Origin: Prauserella_A oleivorans
Lineage (GTDB): Bacteria; Actinomycetota; Actinomycetes; Mycobacteriales; Pseudonocardiaceae
Direction of reading: 5' to 3'
Length of the DNA stretch: 64,000 nt
NCBI RefSeq assembly: GCF_042685745.1
Contig: NZ_JBHUNT010000001.1
Coordinates: 372,001-436,000, forward strand
The notes beneath the pieces were generated by a model, which did no database searches, had not been told where the DNA came from, and saw nothing but the letters and a program-made list of their open reading frames with translations. Both the position numbers and the translations under genes were made by a program. How positions within the stretch are numbered: the first letter of the stretch is position 1; each line of letters opens with the position of its first letter. Below, one piece after another: positions 18,101-25,044 of this stretch.

Positions 18101-18231
18101 CGCCCCGGTGGGGCCGCCCGGGTCGTCGCGCCGGCGCGCGGCTGTGAGAACGTGGACACGAGCCCGGCCTGGGCTCCCGGACGAGGGGTGCCGTACCCGG
18201 CGCGCGACAAGACGGCCCGCAGGAGGTTGTC

Positions 18232-18546
18232 ATGTCGTGGGTGGTGTTGGTCGTCTCCGGCCTGATGGAAGCCGTGTGGGCGACCGCGCTCGGCAAGTCG
18301 GACGGTTTGAGCAGGCTCGGCCCGTCCGTGGTGTTCTTCGCCGCACTGGCGGCGAGTATGTCCGGACTGGCGTACGCGATGCGCGACCTGCCCGTGGGAA
18401 CGGCCTACGCGGTATGGGTCGGCATCGGCGCGGTGGGCACTGTCGTGTACGCGATGCTCGCCGGTGACGAGCCCGCGTCGGCGTTGAAGATGCTCTTCCT
18501 CGCCGGGATCATCGGGTGCGTGATCGGCCTCAAGGTCACGCACTGA
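18232..18546 (+). CDS. Small multidrug resistance (SMR) exporter, SugE/Gdx-like
   Basis: A 104-residue four-helix membrane protein of the SMR family. The motif Gly-Leu-Met-Glu-Ala-Val-Trp-Ala in helix 1 holds the essential Glu near residue 13; the Gly-Leu-Met-Glu context and Lys-Ser-Asp-Gly after it favour the SugE/Gdx (guanidinium exporter) branch over EmrE-type drug pumps. An AGGAGG ribosome site lies directly upstream. It is a single gene; Gdx can act as a homodimer. No guanidine riboswitch could be confirmed upstream. Confidence 0.85.
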   Translation: MSWVVLVVSGLMEAVWATALGKSDGLSRLGPSVVFFAALAASMSGLAYAMRDLPVGTAYAVWVGIGAVGTVVYAMLAGDEPASALKMLFLAGIIGCVIGLKVTH

Positions 18547-18552
18547 GCCCGG

Positions 18553-18747
18553 TCAGCGAATGCTCGCCGGCCGAAGATCGGTCCAGTGTTCCTCGACGTA
18601 GGCGAGGCACGCGTCGCGCGTGTCCTCGCCGAACACGACCCGCCAGCCCGCCGGTACGTCTACAAAGGACGGCCAGAGCGAGTGCTGATCCTCGTCGTTG
18701 ACGAGCACGTAGTAGCGGCCGTTCGGGTCGTCGAACGGGTTGGTCAC
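18553..18747 (-). CDS. MbtH-like protein
   Basis: A 64-residue MbtH protein, the small chaperone or activator of NRPS adenylation domains. It begins Val-Thr-Asn-Pro-Phe-Asp-Asp and has the signature Asn-Asp-Glu-Asp-Gln-His-Ser-Leu-Trp-Pro with the later Gly-Trp and Asp-Leu-Arg-Pro. The GTG at 18747 follows GGGGAGGA and fits the family's usual length. It lies 40 bases downstream of the ornithine hydroxylase on the same strand, so it should share the iron-controlled transcript. No NRPS lies nearby, so its client is encoded elsewhere. Confidence 0.95.
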   Translation of the reverse strand: MTNPFDDPNGRYYVLVNDEDQHSLWPSFVDVPAGWRVVFGEDTRDACLAYVEEHWTDLRPASIR

Positions 18748-18787
18748 GGTTGTCCTCCCCGGGGTCGGCTTCTCTCCGTCACACACG

Positions 18788-20131
18788 TCACGCGGGACGG
18801 TGCCCGCTGACGGCGAACTCCTCGGCACGATCGGGATCTCCCACCGACCGGCGGCGGACGATGGAGCCGAGGATCTCGCCGGAACGCACGGCGTTGTTCG
18901 ACAGCAACGACGAGGTGATGCCGTGCGTGTGCTCGGTGCTCCCGCCCTGCAGGTAGATGCCCGCGGTCATGTCGGCGCGGGTCTCCAACCGGTAGTCCCG
19001 CTCCACCCGCGGCCTGCCCTGGGCGTCGCGGCCGCAGTACCGCGCGACGTCGCCGAGCTGCGCGGTGACGTCGGCCGGCCGGTACCCGGTGCAGTAGACC
19101 ACGATGTCGGCGTCGAGCACGGTCTTCTCGCCGGTACTCAGGGACTCGATGGTGGTGCGCACGCCGTCGTCGGTCTCGACCACCTCGACCGCGCGGGAGA
19201 CGTGGAAGATCCGCAGCCGCTCGACGCCGAGCACCTTCTCCCGGTACAGCCTGCGGTAGAGCTCGTCGATGAGGTCGAGGTCCACCACGGAGTAGTTGGT
19301 GTTGGCGTGATAGTCCATGATGCGCTCCTTGACCTGCTCGGGCGCACCGTAGAACTCGTCCACCGACGCGGGGTCGAAGATGCGGTTGGCGAACGCGCTG
19401 TCGTCGGAGGGGCTGTAGCCGAACCGGGAGAACACCGAGCACACCTCGGCCTTCGGGAACCGGTCATGCAGGAACGCCGTCACCTCGGCCGCGCTCTGTC
19501 CCGCGCCGACGACGACGAACCGCGACGCCCCGGCCACGTCGTCGACCCGGTGCAGCAGTTCGCTGTTGTGCCACACGCGGTCGGAGGCGGTGATGCCGTC
19601 CGGCAGGTACGGCTTCAGCCCGGTCGCCAGCACCAGGTTGCGGGCGCGGTAGACCTCGCCGTTGGCCGACCGGACGTCGACGTAGGCCACCTTGCCCTCG
19701 TCGAGAACGGGTTCCACGGCGACGACCTCGTGCGAGTACGACACCATGTCGTCCACCTGCGCGGCCGCCCACTCGAAGTAGTCGTGGAACTCGACCCGCA
19801 ACGGGAACAGGCTCTTGTGGTTGACGAAGTCGACCAGCCTGCCGCGAGCGTGGAGATAGGACAGGAAGCTGTACTTGCTCGCCGGGTTCCGCAGTGTCAC
19901 CAGGTCTTTGAGGAACGACACCTGCATGGTGGCGTCGTCGATGAGCATTCCCCGGTGCCAGCCGAAGCCGGCCTGACGCTCCAGGAAGTGCGCCGTCACC
20001 GGCTGCGTCGCGGCGCTGGCCTCGGCGTTGTGTTCGGCGACCGCTATCGCCAGCGCCAGGTTGGACGGTCCAAAGCCGACGCCGACCAGGTCGTACACCG
20101 GTGTCTCGTCCTTCAGCAGTGCCTGTGACAT
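18788..20131 (-). CDS. L-ornithine/L-lysine N-monooxygenase (siderophore)
   Basis: This FAD- and NADPH-dependent N-hydroxylase makes the N5-hydroxyornithine (or N6-hydroxylysine) of hydroxamate siderophores. The 447-residue product has the FAD motif Gly-Val-Gly-Phe-Gly-Pro-Ser-Asn near residue 18, NADPH motif Val-Val-Gly-Ala-Gly-Gln-Ser-Ala-Ala-Glu near 210, and Ala-Thr-Gly-Leu-Lys-Pro-Tyr-Leu-Pro near 170. Overlapping iron boxes lie 35-70 bases upstream. Pairing with a divergent formyltransferase points to N5-formyl-N5-hydroxyornithine, as in coelichelin-type peptides. Confidence 0.95.
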   Translation of the reverse strand: MSQALLKDETPVYDLVGVGFGPSNLALAIAVAEHNAEASAATQPVTAHFLERQAGFGWHRGMLIDDATMQVSFLKDLVTLRNPASKYSFLSYLHARGRLVDFVNHKSLFPLRVEFHDYFEWAAAQVDDMVSYSHEVVAVEPVLDEGKVAYVDVRSANGEVYRARNLVLATGLKPYLPDGITASDRVWHNSELLHRVDDVAGASRFVVVGAGQSAAEVTAFLHDRFPKAEVCSVFSRFGYSPSDDSAFANRIFDPASVDEFYGAPEQVKERIMDYHANTNYSVVDLDLIDELYRRLYREKVLGVERLRIFHVSRAVEVVETDDGVRTTIESLSTGEKTVLDADIVVYCTGYRPADVTAQLGDVARYCGRDAQGRPRVERDYRLETRADMTAGIYLQGGSTEHTHGITSSLLSNNAVRSGEILGSIVRRRSVGDPDRAEEFAVSGHRPA

Positions 20132-20165
20132 ACGTGTCCCATCGCCGGTTGCAGCAAGACGGAGG

Positions 20166-20198
20166 CAACCCTAACCTAACTTAGGGGTACCTCAGTTA
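20166..20198. promoter_or_regulatory. Overlapping iron boxes before the N-hydroxylase
   Basis: Bases 20166-20184 on the minus strand read CTAAGTTAGGTTAGGGTTG, matching the left half of the DtxR-family consensus. An overlapping dyad TAACTTAGG-N4-CCTCAGTTA (20177-20198) has the same core. Both lie in the promoter region of the hydroxylase, facing the formyltransferase promoter. Iron repression is inferred from consensus and pathway. Confidence 0.72.
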
Positions 20199-20239
20199 GT
20201 CCATTGGAGGGTGATACTCGACTCCGGACCGAAGGCTTG

Positions 20240-20258
20240 CAAGATTAGGCTAGCCTTG
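20240..20258 (+). promoter_or_regulatory. Iron box before the formyltransferase
   Basis: CAAGATTAGGCTAGCCTTG has the central TTAGGCTA of the DtxR-family consensus and matches it at about 13 of 19 bases, with dyad symmetry (AAG...CTT). It lies 41 bases upstream of the formyltransferase start, so each divergent gene has its own operator. Confidence 0.75.
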
Positions 20259-20298
20259 CTTCACTAGGCCCCGTTTGCCGACGAAGGACGGAGGGCCG

Positions 20299-21243
20299 AT
20301 GCGGGTCGTGATGTTCGGGTACCAGACGTGGGGGCACCGGACCCTGCGAGCGCTGCTCGACTCGGAACACGAGGTGGCACTGGTCGTCACGCACCCGAAA
20401 TCGGACCACGCCTACGAACGGATCTGGGCCGACTCGGTCGCGGACCTGGCCACCGACAACGGCATCGAGGTGGTCTTGGCCAATCGGCCCGACGACGCGC
20501 TCGTCGCCAAACTGCGTGAGGTCCAGCCCGACCTCATCGTCGCCAACAACTGGCGCACCTGGCTTCCTCCGGAGATCTTCCGGCTGCCCACGCACGGCAC
20601 GCTCAACGTCCACGACTCGCTCCTGCCCGCCTACGCGGGTTTCTCGCCGTTGATCTGGGCGCTCATCAACGGCGAGCGCGAGGTCGGCGTCACCGCGCAC
20701 ATGATGGACGACGAGCTCGACGCGGGGCCGATCGTGCTGCAGAAGGCGGTCGAGGTCGGCCCACGCGACACGGCGACCGACCTGTTCCACAAGACCGTCG
20801 ATTTGATCGAGCCGGTGGTGAGCGAGGCACTCGCGTTCATCGCCGCCGGGCGCACCGACTGGGTGCCGCAGGACCGGTCCAAGGCGAGCTTCTTCCACAA
20901 GCGCTCGCTCGAGGACAGCCGGATCGACTGGACCTGGCCAGCCGAGGACATCGACCGGCTCGTGCGCGCGCAGTCCGACCCGTACCCCAACGCGTTCACC
21001 TTCTACCAGGGCGAGCGGATCCGGATCGTACAGGCGTCGGTGTCGACCGGCCGCTACGGCGGCACTCCTGGGCGCGTGTTCATTCCCGAGGACAAGGGCG
21101 TGGTGATCGTCGCGGGCGCCGATGCGCGGTACGGCCGCAACCACGGCCTGCGGATCGAGCGCGTGCGTACCGACGACGGCACGGAGTACGCCGCGACGGA
21201 GTTCTTCCGCACGATGGGCGGTTACCTCACCTCCCACCCGTGA
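20299..21243 (+). CDS. Formyltransferase, putative N5-hydroxyornithine formylase
   Basis: A 314-residue protein of the methionyl-tRNA formyltransferase fold, using 10-formyl-THF. The catalytic motif Asn-Val-His-Asp-Ser-Leu-Leu-Pro-Ala-Tyr-Ala-Gly near residue 104 has Asp in place of the second His of the common Asn-x-His-x-Ser. The later Asp motif Asp-Asp-Glu-Leu-Asp-Ala-Gly-Pro-Ile is present, and a C-terminal OB-type domain follows. The ATG at 20299 has CGGAGGG upstream. It is too divergent to be the housekeeping Fmt, and its iron box and divergent hydroxylase mark it as a siderophore tailoring enzyme (CchA-like). Confidence 0.88.
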   Translation: MRVVMFGYQTWGHRTLRALLDSEHEVALVVTHPKSDHAYERIWADSVADLATDNGIEVVLANRPDDALVAKLREVQPDLIVANNWRTWLPPEIFRLPTHGTLNVHDSLLPAYAGFSPLIWALINGEREVGVTAHMMDDELDAGPIVLQKAVEVGPRDTATDLFHKTVDLIEPVVSEALAFIAAGRTDWVPQDRSKASFFHKRSLEDSRIDWTWPAEDIDRLVRAQSDPYPNAFTFYQGERIRIVQASVSTGRYGGTPGRVFIPEDKGVVIVAGADARYGRNHGLRIERVRTDDGTEYAATEFFRTMGGYLTSHP

Positions 21244-21400
21244 CGCCGCGGGCCGTGGGTGCGAGAACGTACCCACGCGTCCCCGCACGACCTCGCCTGG
21301 CACGCCAACCCGGCAGCGATGCTCAGCCGCAGATCTCCGATCCGCAGGCGGCCTCCGCCGTCGCCCCCGGGGCCTCACTCTCGGCGAGGGAGCGCGCCAC

Positions 21401-22408
21401 TCAGACGCGGACGAGCATCTTGCCGGTGTTGGCGCCGGCGAGCAGGTCCAGGAAGGCCTGCGGTGCATTGCGCACGCCCTCGACCACCGTCTCGGAGTAC
21501 TTCAGCGAGCCGTCCCGCACCAGCGGCGCGACCTCGGCGAGGAACCTGGGCCGCAGGTGGACGTGATCGCCGACGAGGAAGCCCCGCATGGTCAGCCGCC
21601 GGGAGATGAACTGCATCAGGTTGCGCGGCGCCTTCGGCGGCTCGGTGGCGTTGTACTGGGATATCATCCCGCACACGGCGATCCGCCCGTGCAGGTTCAG
21701 CACGTCGAGGGCGGCCTCGAGGTGCTCACCGCCGACGTTGTCGAAGTAGACGTCCACGCCGTCCGGCGCGGCGGCCCTGAGCTGCTCGGTAACGGGCCCG
21801 TCCTTGTAGTTGAACGCCGCGTCGAAGCCGAGCTCCTCGGTGAGCCAGCGCACCTTCTCGGCCGAGCCCGCGCTGCCGATGACCCGGCGGGCGCCACGCA
21901 GCTTGGCGAGCTGGCCTGCCACCGAGCCGACCGCCCCCGCCGCCGCGGAAACGAACACCGTGTCACCCTCGGTGAACGTCGCGACGTCCACCAGGCCCGC
22001 GTAGGCGGTGAGGCCGGTCATCCCCAGCACGCCGAGGTAAGCGGTGACCGGAGCGGCATCGGGGTCCACCTTCGTGGCGTGCGCGGCGTCGAGGACGGCG
22101 TGCGTGCGCCAGCCCAGGCCGTGCAGCACGATGTCGCCGGGCCGGAAGTCGTCGCTGCCCGACTCGAGCACCTCGCCGATGGCGCCGCCGTGCATCACCT
22201 TGCCGACCTCGTAGGGCTCGGCGTAGGACTTCGCCGAGCTCATGCGGCCCCGCATGTACGGGTCCACCGACAGCCAGGTGTTGCGCACCAGGACCTGCCC
22301 CGGCCCGGGACTTGGCACCTCGACCTCGACGATGTCGAAGTTCTCCGCGGTGGGCACGCCGTGCGGCCGCGACGCGAGCCGCACCTCGATCGCGCCGTCG
22401 CCACTCAT
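21401..22408 (-). CDS. NADP-dependent oxidoreductase (MDR, prostaglandin reductase-like)
   Basis: A 335-residue zinc-independent medium-chain reductase of the leukotriene B4 dehydrogenase/CurA group, which reduces C=C bonds of enones with NADPH. It shows Asp-Pro-Tyr-Met-Arg-Gly-Arg-Met near residue 50, the Rossmann segment Ala-Ala-Ala-Gly-Ala-Val-Gly-Ser near 155, and Tyr-Phe-Asp-Asn-Val-Gly-Gly near 225, all typical. It is downstream of and overlaps (ATGA) the SRPBCC gene, so the two are co-translated. Confidence 0.92.
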   Translation of the reverse strand: MSGDGAIEVRLASRPHGVPTAENFDIVEVEVPSPGPGQVLVRNTWLSVDPYMRGRMSSAKSYAEPYEVGKVMHGGAIGEVLESGSDDFRPGDIVLHGLGWRTHAVLDAAHATKVDPDAAPVTAYLGVLGMTGLTAYAGLVDVATFTEGDTVFVSAAAGAVGSVAGQLAKLRGARRVIGSAGSAEKVRWLTEELGFDAAFNYKDGPVTEQLRAAAPDGVDVYFDNVGGEHLEAALDVLNLHGRIAVCGMISQYNATEPPKAPRNLMQFISRRLTMRGFLVGDHVHLRPRFLAEVAPLVRDGSLKYSETVVEGVRNAPQAFLDLLAGANTGKMLVRV

Positions 22409-22851
22409 GCCGACTGCCTCGCCTGGGCGTCGAGGTTGGCGAGCACGCCGTCGTAGATGCGCTTGAGCCCACCGGGCGCGAAGGTTTTCTCGAAGAAGCC
22501 GCCGATGCCGCCCGCGCCCTGCCAGGTGGTCTCGATCCGTACGAGCGAGCGCGTTCCCGCCTCACGGACGGTCCAGGTGGTGACCATGCTCGAGTTGGCG
22601 TCGGTCTCCACGAGCGTGCCCGGCTCCGGCTCGGTGACCGTGGCCGCGACATCGCGCACGCGCTTCGACGTCGCCTGCAGCTTCCACCTGGCGACCGTGC
22701 CCGCACCCTTGCCGCCCTCGGTGACCTCGTAGTCACGGTAGGCGTCGGTGAGGATCTTCGGCCGGACCTCGGCATAGTCGGCGACGAGCGCGCGCACCGT
22801 CTCCACGGGCGCGTCGATCGTCCGCTCGGCCGTGGCCGTGACCTTTCCCAT
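22405..22851 (-). CDS. SRPBCC (START-like) family protein
   Basis: A 148-residue polyketide-cyclase/dehydrase-like helix-grip protein. It opens Gly-Lys-Val-Thr-Ala-Thr-Ala-Glu-Arg-Thr-Ile-Asp-Ala-Pro-Val-Glu, the usual first strand, and ends in a long helix. Such proteins bind hydrophobic ligands; the ligand is unknown. Coupling to the MDR reductase suggests a shared substrate or stress response. Confidence 0.85.
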   Translation of the reverse strand: MGKVTATAERTIDAPVETVRALVADYAEVRPKILTDAYRDYEVTEGGKGAGTVARWKLQATSKRVRDVAATVTEPEPGTLVETDANSSMVTTWTVREAGTRSLVRIETTWQGAGGIGGFFEKTFAPGGLKRIYDGVLANLDAQARQSA

Positions 22852-22872
22852 GCGTGCCCCTTTCGGTCTGTC

Positions 22873-23412
22873 CTACTTGGCGAGTCCTTCGACGACCTCG
22901 GCGCCGGGCAGCCCGGCCAGCAGGGTTCCGGTGACGAGGAGTTTGCTCCCGCGGATGCCGCTGCCGATCACGAGCTCGGGCGAGTCGGCGACGGCCTTGT
23001 CGATGAGGATCGGCCAGCCCTCGGGCAACCCGATCGGGGTGATGCCCCCGTACTCCATCCCGGTCAACTCCGTCGCCTCGGCCATCGGCGCGAACGACGC
23101 CTTGCGCACGTCGAGCTTGCGGCGGATGACGTTGTTGACGTCGGCGCGCGTCGTGGCGAGCACGAGCGCGGCGGCGTAGCGGAGCTCGCCCGCCCGCTTG
23201 CCGGCCACGACGACGCAGTTGGCCGACGCGGACATCGGCGAGGAGTACGCGGCGCAGAACTCGGCGGTGTCGGCGAGGTCGGGATCGATCTCGACGATCC
23301 CCACGGGCTCGGTGATGGTGGCCAGCGCCTTGGCGACCGGCTCGGCGACGAGGTCGGTGCGCTCGGCGGCAGGCACCACGTTCAGCGTTCCGGCAATGGT
23401 CCAGTTGCTCAC
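22873..23412 (-). CDS. YbaK/EbsC family protein (aminoacyl-tRNA deacylase type)
   Basis: A 179-residue YbaK-fold protein, a family that clears mischarged tRNAs in trans. The conserved region Arg-Arg-Lys-Leu-Asp-Val-Arg-Lys-Ala-Ser-Phe-Ala near residue 98 and Gly-Gly-Ile-Thr-Pro-Ile-Gly-Leu-Pro near 123 are present. The start is GTG (Val-Ser-Asn-Trp). The tRNA specificity cannot be deduced. Confidence 0.88.
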   Translation of the reverse strand: MSNWTIAGTLNVVPAAERTDLVAEPVAKALATITEPVGIVEIDPDLADTAEFCAAYSSPMSASANCVVVAGKRAGELRYAAALVLATTRADVNNVIRRKLDVRKASFAPMAEATELTGMEYGGITPIGLPEGWPILIDKAVADSPELVIGSGIRGSKLLVTGTLLAGLPGAEVVEGLAK

Positions 23413-23436
23413 ATGGCCACCGTACTCAGCGGCTCG

Positions 23437-23733
23437 TCACCAGTTCTGGCCGCCGCGCTGCACCTCGATGAGCTTCGGACGGACGTCCACCAGGTACACG
23501 AGGGAGGCGACCAGCCCGGCGAGCCAGAAGATCATCCCCGCGCCGTAGAAACCGAACAGCAGCATCGCCACCGTGGACCCGCCGGTGATGGCGAGCCAGA
23601 TCGGCTTCGTGTGGCGATCGGCGGCCGTGTAGGCGTCCGAGCGCTGCATGACGGCATGCGCGAACGCGACCAGGCCGGCCAGGGTCCCGGCCCAGTCGAT
23701 GACCCAGACGATCCACATCGCGAGGAGCGGCAC
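23437..23733 (-). CDS. DUF2516 family membrane protein
   Basis: A 98-residue actinobacterial membrane protein of DUF2516 with three hydrophobic segments (about residues 3-25, 45-65 and 67-85) and the motif Asp-Arg-His-Thr-Lys-Pro-Ile-Trp between the first two. The function is unknown. It is the counterpart of Rv0476, which follows the HTH-HbhA pair in mycobacteria, and the same order is kept here. Confidence 0.88.
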   Translation of the reverse strand: MPLLAMWIVWVIDWAGTLAGLVAFAHAVMQRSDAYTAADRHTKPIWLAITGGSTVAMLLFGFYGAGMIFWLAGLVASLVYLVDVRPKLIEVQRGGQNW

Positions 23734-23833
23734 GTCCCCCAGCGTACGTCAGTGCGCTCGCACGCTTCAGGCCCCGGCCGTCCGCCTGCGACGGATGGCC
23801 GGGGCCCGAGTGGATGCGGTGTTCCGTGGCGGG

Positions 23834-24487
23834 TTACTTGGTGGTCTTGGAGCTGGTGCTGTTGGCCGGCTTCTTGGCGGCGCTGGTGGTGCGCCGCGTG
23901 GTCGACCGGGTGGTGGTCTTCGGCTTGCTCGGCGCGGCCTCCTCGACCTTGTCGGCGACGTCGCCGGTGACCTCCTCCACCTTGGCGGCGGTGTCCTCCA
24001 CCTTCAGGGCGGCCTGCTCACCGACCTCGCGGGTGCGACCGGTCACCTTGGCCACGACCTCGTCGATGCGCTCGCGTACGTCGGAGGCCACCTCGTCGAC
24101 CCGGCCCTGCGCGGTGTGCAGGGTCTCCTCGAGCTGCTCCAGGTTGCGCTTCACCTGCGGCTGGGCGACGAGCTTCTCCCACGTCTCCTCGCCGGCCTCG
24201 GCCAGCCGGTGGTAGAGCTTCAGCGCCGCGTCGGTGTACTCGTCGAGCAGCTTGCGCAGCTCGGCCGGGTCGAGGCGACCGCGGAGGCTCTCGAAGTCCG
24301 ACGGCAGCTCCTCGATGTTCTTGCGCGCGACCTCGCTGCTCTCGGTGACGCGCTCCCTGGCCTTGGTCAGGACGTCGGCGACGGCCTGGCCGGCCAGATT
24401 GCCCGCGCCGAGCGCGGCGAGCAGCGGCGTCTTGATCTGCTCGATGGCGCCTGTGTTCTTGCGGTCCTCGGTGTTCGTGGTCGCCAT
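23834..24487 (-). CDS. Heparin-binding hemagglutinin (HbhA)-like protein
   Basis: A 217-residue, mostly coiled-coil protein with an Ala-rich helix at residues 15-45, long Glu/Arg/Val heptad helices to about residue 180, and a Lys/Thr/Ser-rich tail. Mycobacterial HbhA has a Lys/Ala/Pro tail that binds heparan sulphate; here the tail is Thr-rich, so adhesion is not assured. Intracellular lipid-inclusion or envelope roles are alternatives. It lies 7 bases downstream of the HTH gene, as in Rv0474-Rv0475. Confidence 0.82.
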   Translation of the reverse strand: MATTNTEDRKNTGAIEQIKTPLLAALGAGNLAGQAVADVLTKARERVTESSEVARKNIEELPSDFESLRGRLDPAELRKLLDEYTDAALKLYHRLAEAGEETWEKLVAQPQVKRNLEQLEETLHTAQGRVDEVASDVRERIDEVVAKVTGRTREVGEQAALKVEDTAAKVEEVTGDVADKVEEAAPSKPKTTTRSTTRRTTSAAKKPANSTSSKTTK

Positions 24488-24494
24488 GTCGGGT

Positions 24495-24959
24495 TCACTC
24501 CTTGGCTTGCGATTCGGATTCGGGCTCGGTTGCGGACGTTTCTGCTTCCCGGTTCTGCCGGCGGAAGGACTCGTAGACGTCCAGCAGAACCTGCTTCTGG
24601 CGCTCCGTGAGCTCGGTGTCGGCGCGGATCGCGTCGGTCACCGGTCCCCCCACGGGCAGGTCGAGAATCCCGGCCTGCACGTAGAGCGCCTCCGCCGAGA
24701 TTCGCAACCCCTTGGCGATCTGCTGCAGGATCTCCGCGCTGGGTTTGCGCACCCCGCGCTCGATCTGACTCAGGTACGGGTTGGAAACACCGGCCAGTTT
24801 CGACAGCTGCCGCAGGGAGATCTTGGCGTTGTTGCGCTGCTGCCGGATGTAGGCGCCGATGTCCCGGCCGATGTCGGCCACCTTGTCCATGGGCCCGGTC
24901 ACGGCGTCGTTGCCCTCGGCCGGGAGGTCATCCGCCAACGTGCCACCTCCTCGCGACAT
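24495..24959 (-). CDS. XRE-family HTH regulator (Rv0474-like)
   Basis: A 154-residue protein with an N-terminal HTH at about residues 30-85: Ile-Ser-Leu-Arg-Gln-Leu-Ser-Lys-Leu-Ala-Gly-Val-Ser-Asn-Pro-Tyr-Leu-Ser-Gln-Ile. A helix and an acidic Glu/Ser tail follow. An alternative start 23 codons in (Met-Asp-Lys-Val-Ala) would remove a poorly ordered leader. It heads the HTH-HbhA operon. The perfect palindrome 29 bases upstream is a natural autoregulatory operator. Confidence 0.88.
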   Translation of the reverse strand: MSRGGGTLADDLPAEGNDAVTGPMDKVADIGRDIGAYIRQQRNNAKISLRQLSKLAGVSNPYLSQIERGVRKPSAEILQQIAKGLRISAEALYVQAGILDLPVGGPVTDAIRADTELTERQKQVLLDVYESFRRQNREAETSATEPESESQAKE

Positions 24960-24987
24960 CTCCCACGGTACGCGGAGGTGCTAGCTA

Positions 24988-25008
24988 TTGCAAGCACTTT
25001 GCTTGCAA
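24988..25008. promoter_or_regulatory. Perfect palindrome upstream of the HTH-HbhA operon
   Basis: TTGCAAGCA-CTT-TGCTTGCAA, 9-base arms with no mismatch. It is AT-rich compared with its surroundings and lies between the HTH start (24959) and the divergent methyltransferase start (25045). It is probably bound by the HTH protein itself; the match to any described operator is not known to me. Confidence 0.7.
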
Positions 25009-25044
25009 CCATCGAGTGGTTCCGGGCGCGACTACGCTGGGGCC

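Noticed and set aside
18100..18231. Confirmed guanidine riboswitch
   Set aside because: Consensus elements could not be placed by eye; listed as a low-interest check only.
8436..21243. A complete siderophore biosynthetic gene cluster
   Set aside because: No NRPS, NIS synthetase or thioesterase is encoded, so only import and tailoring functions are claimed.
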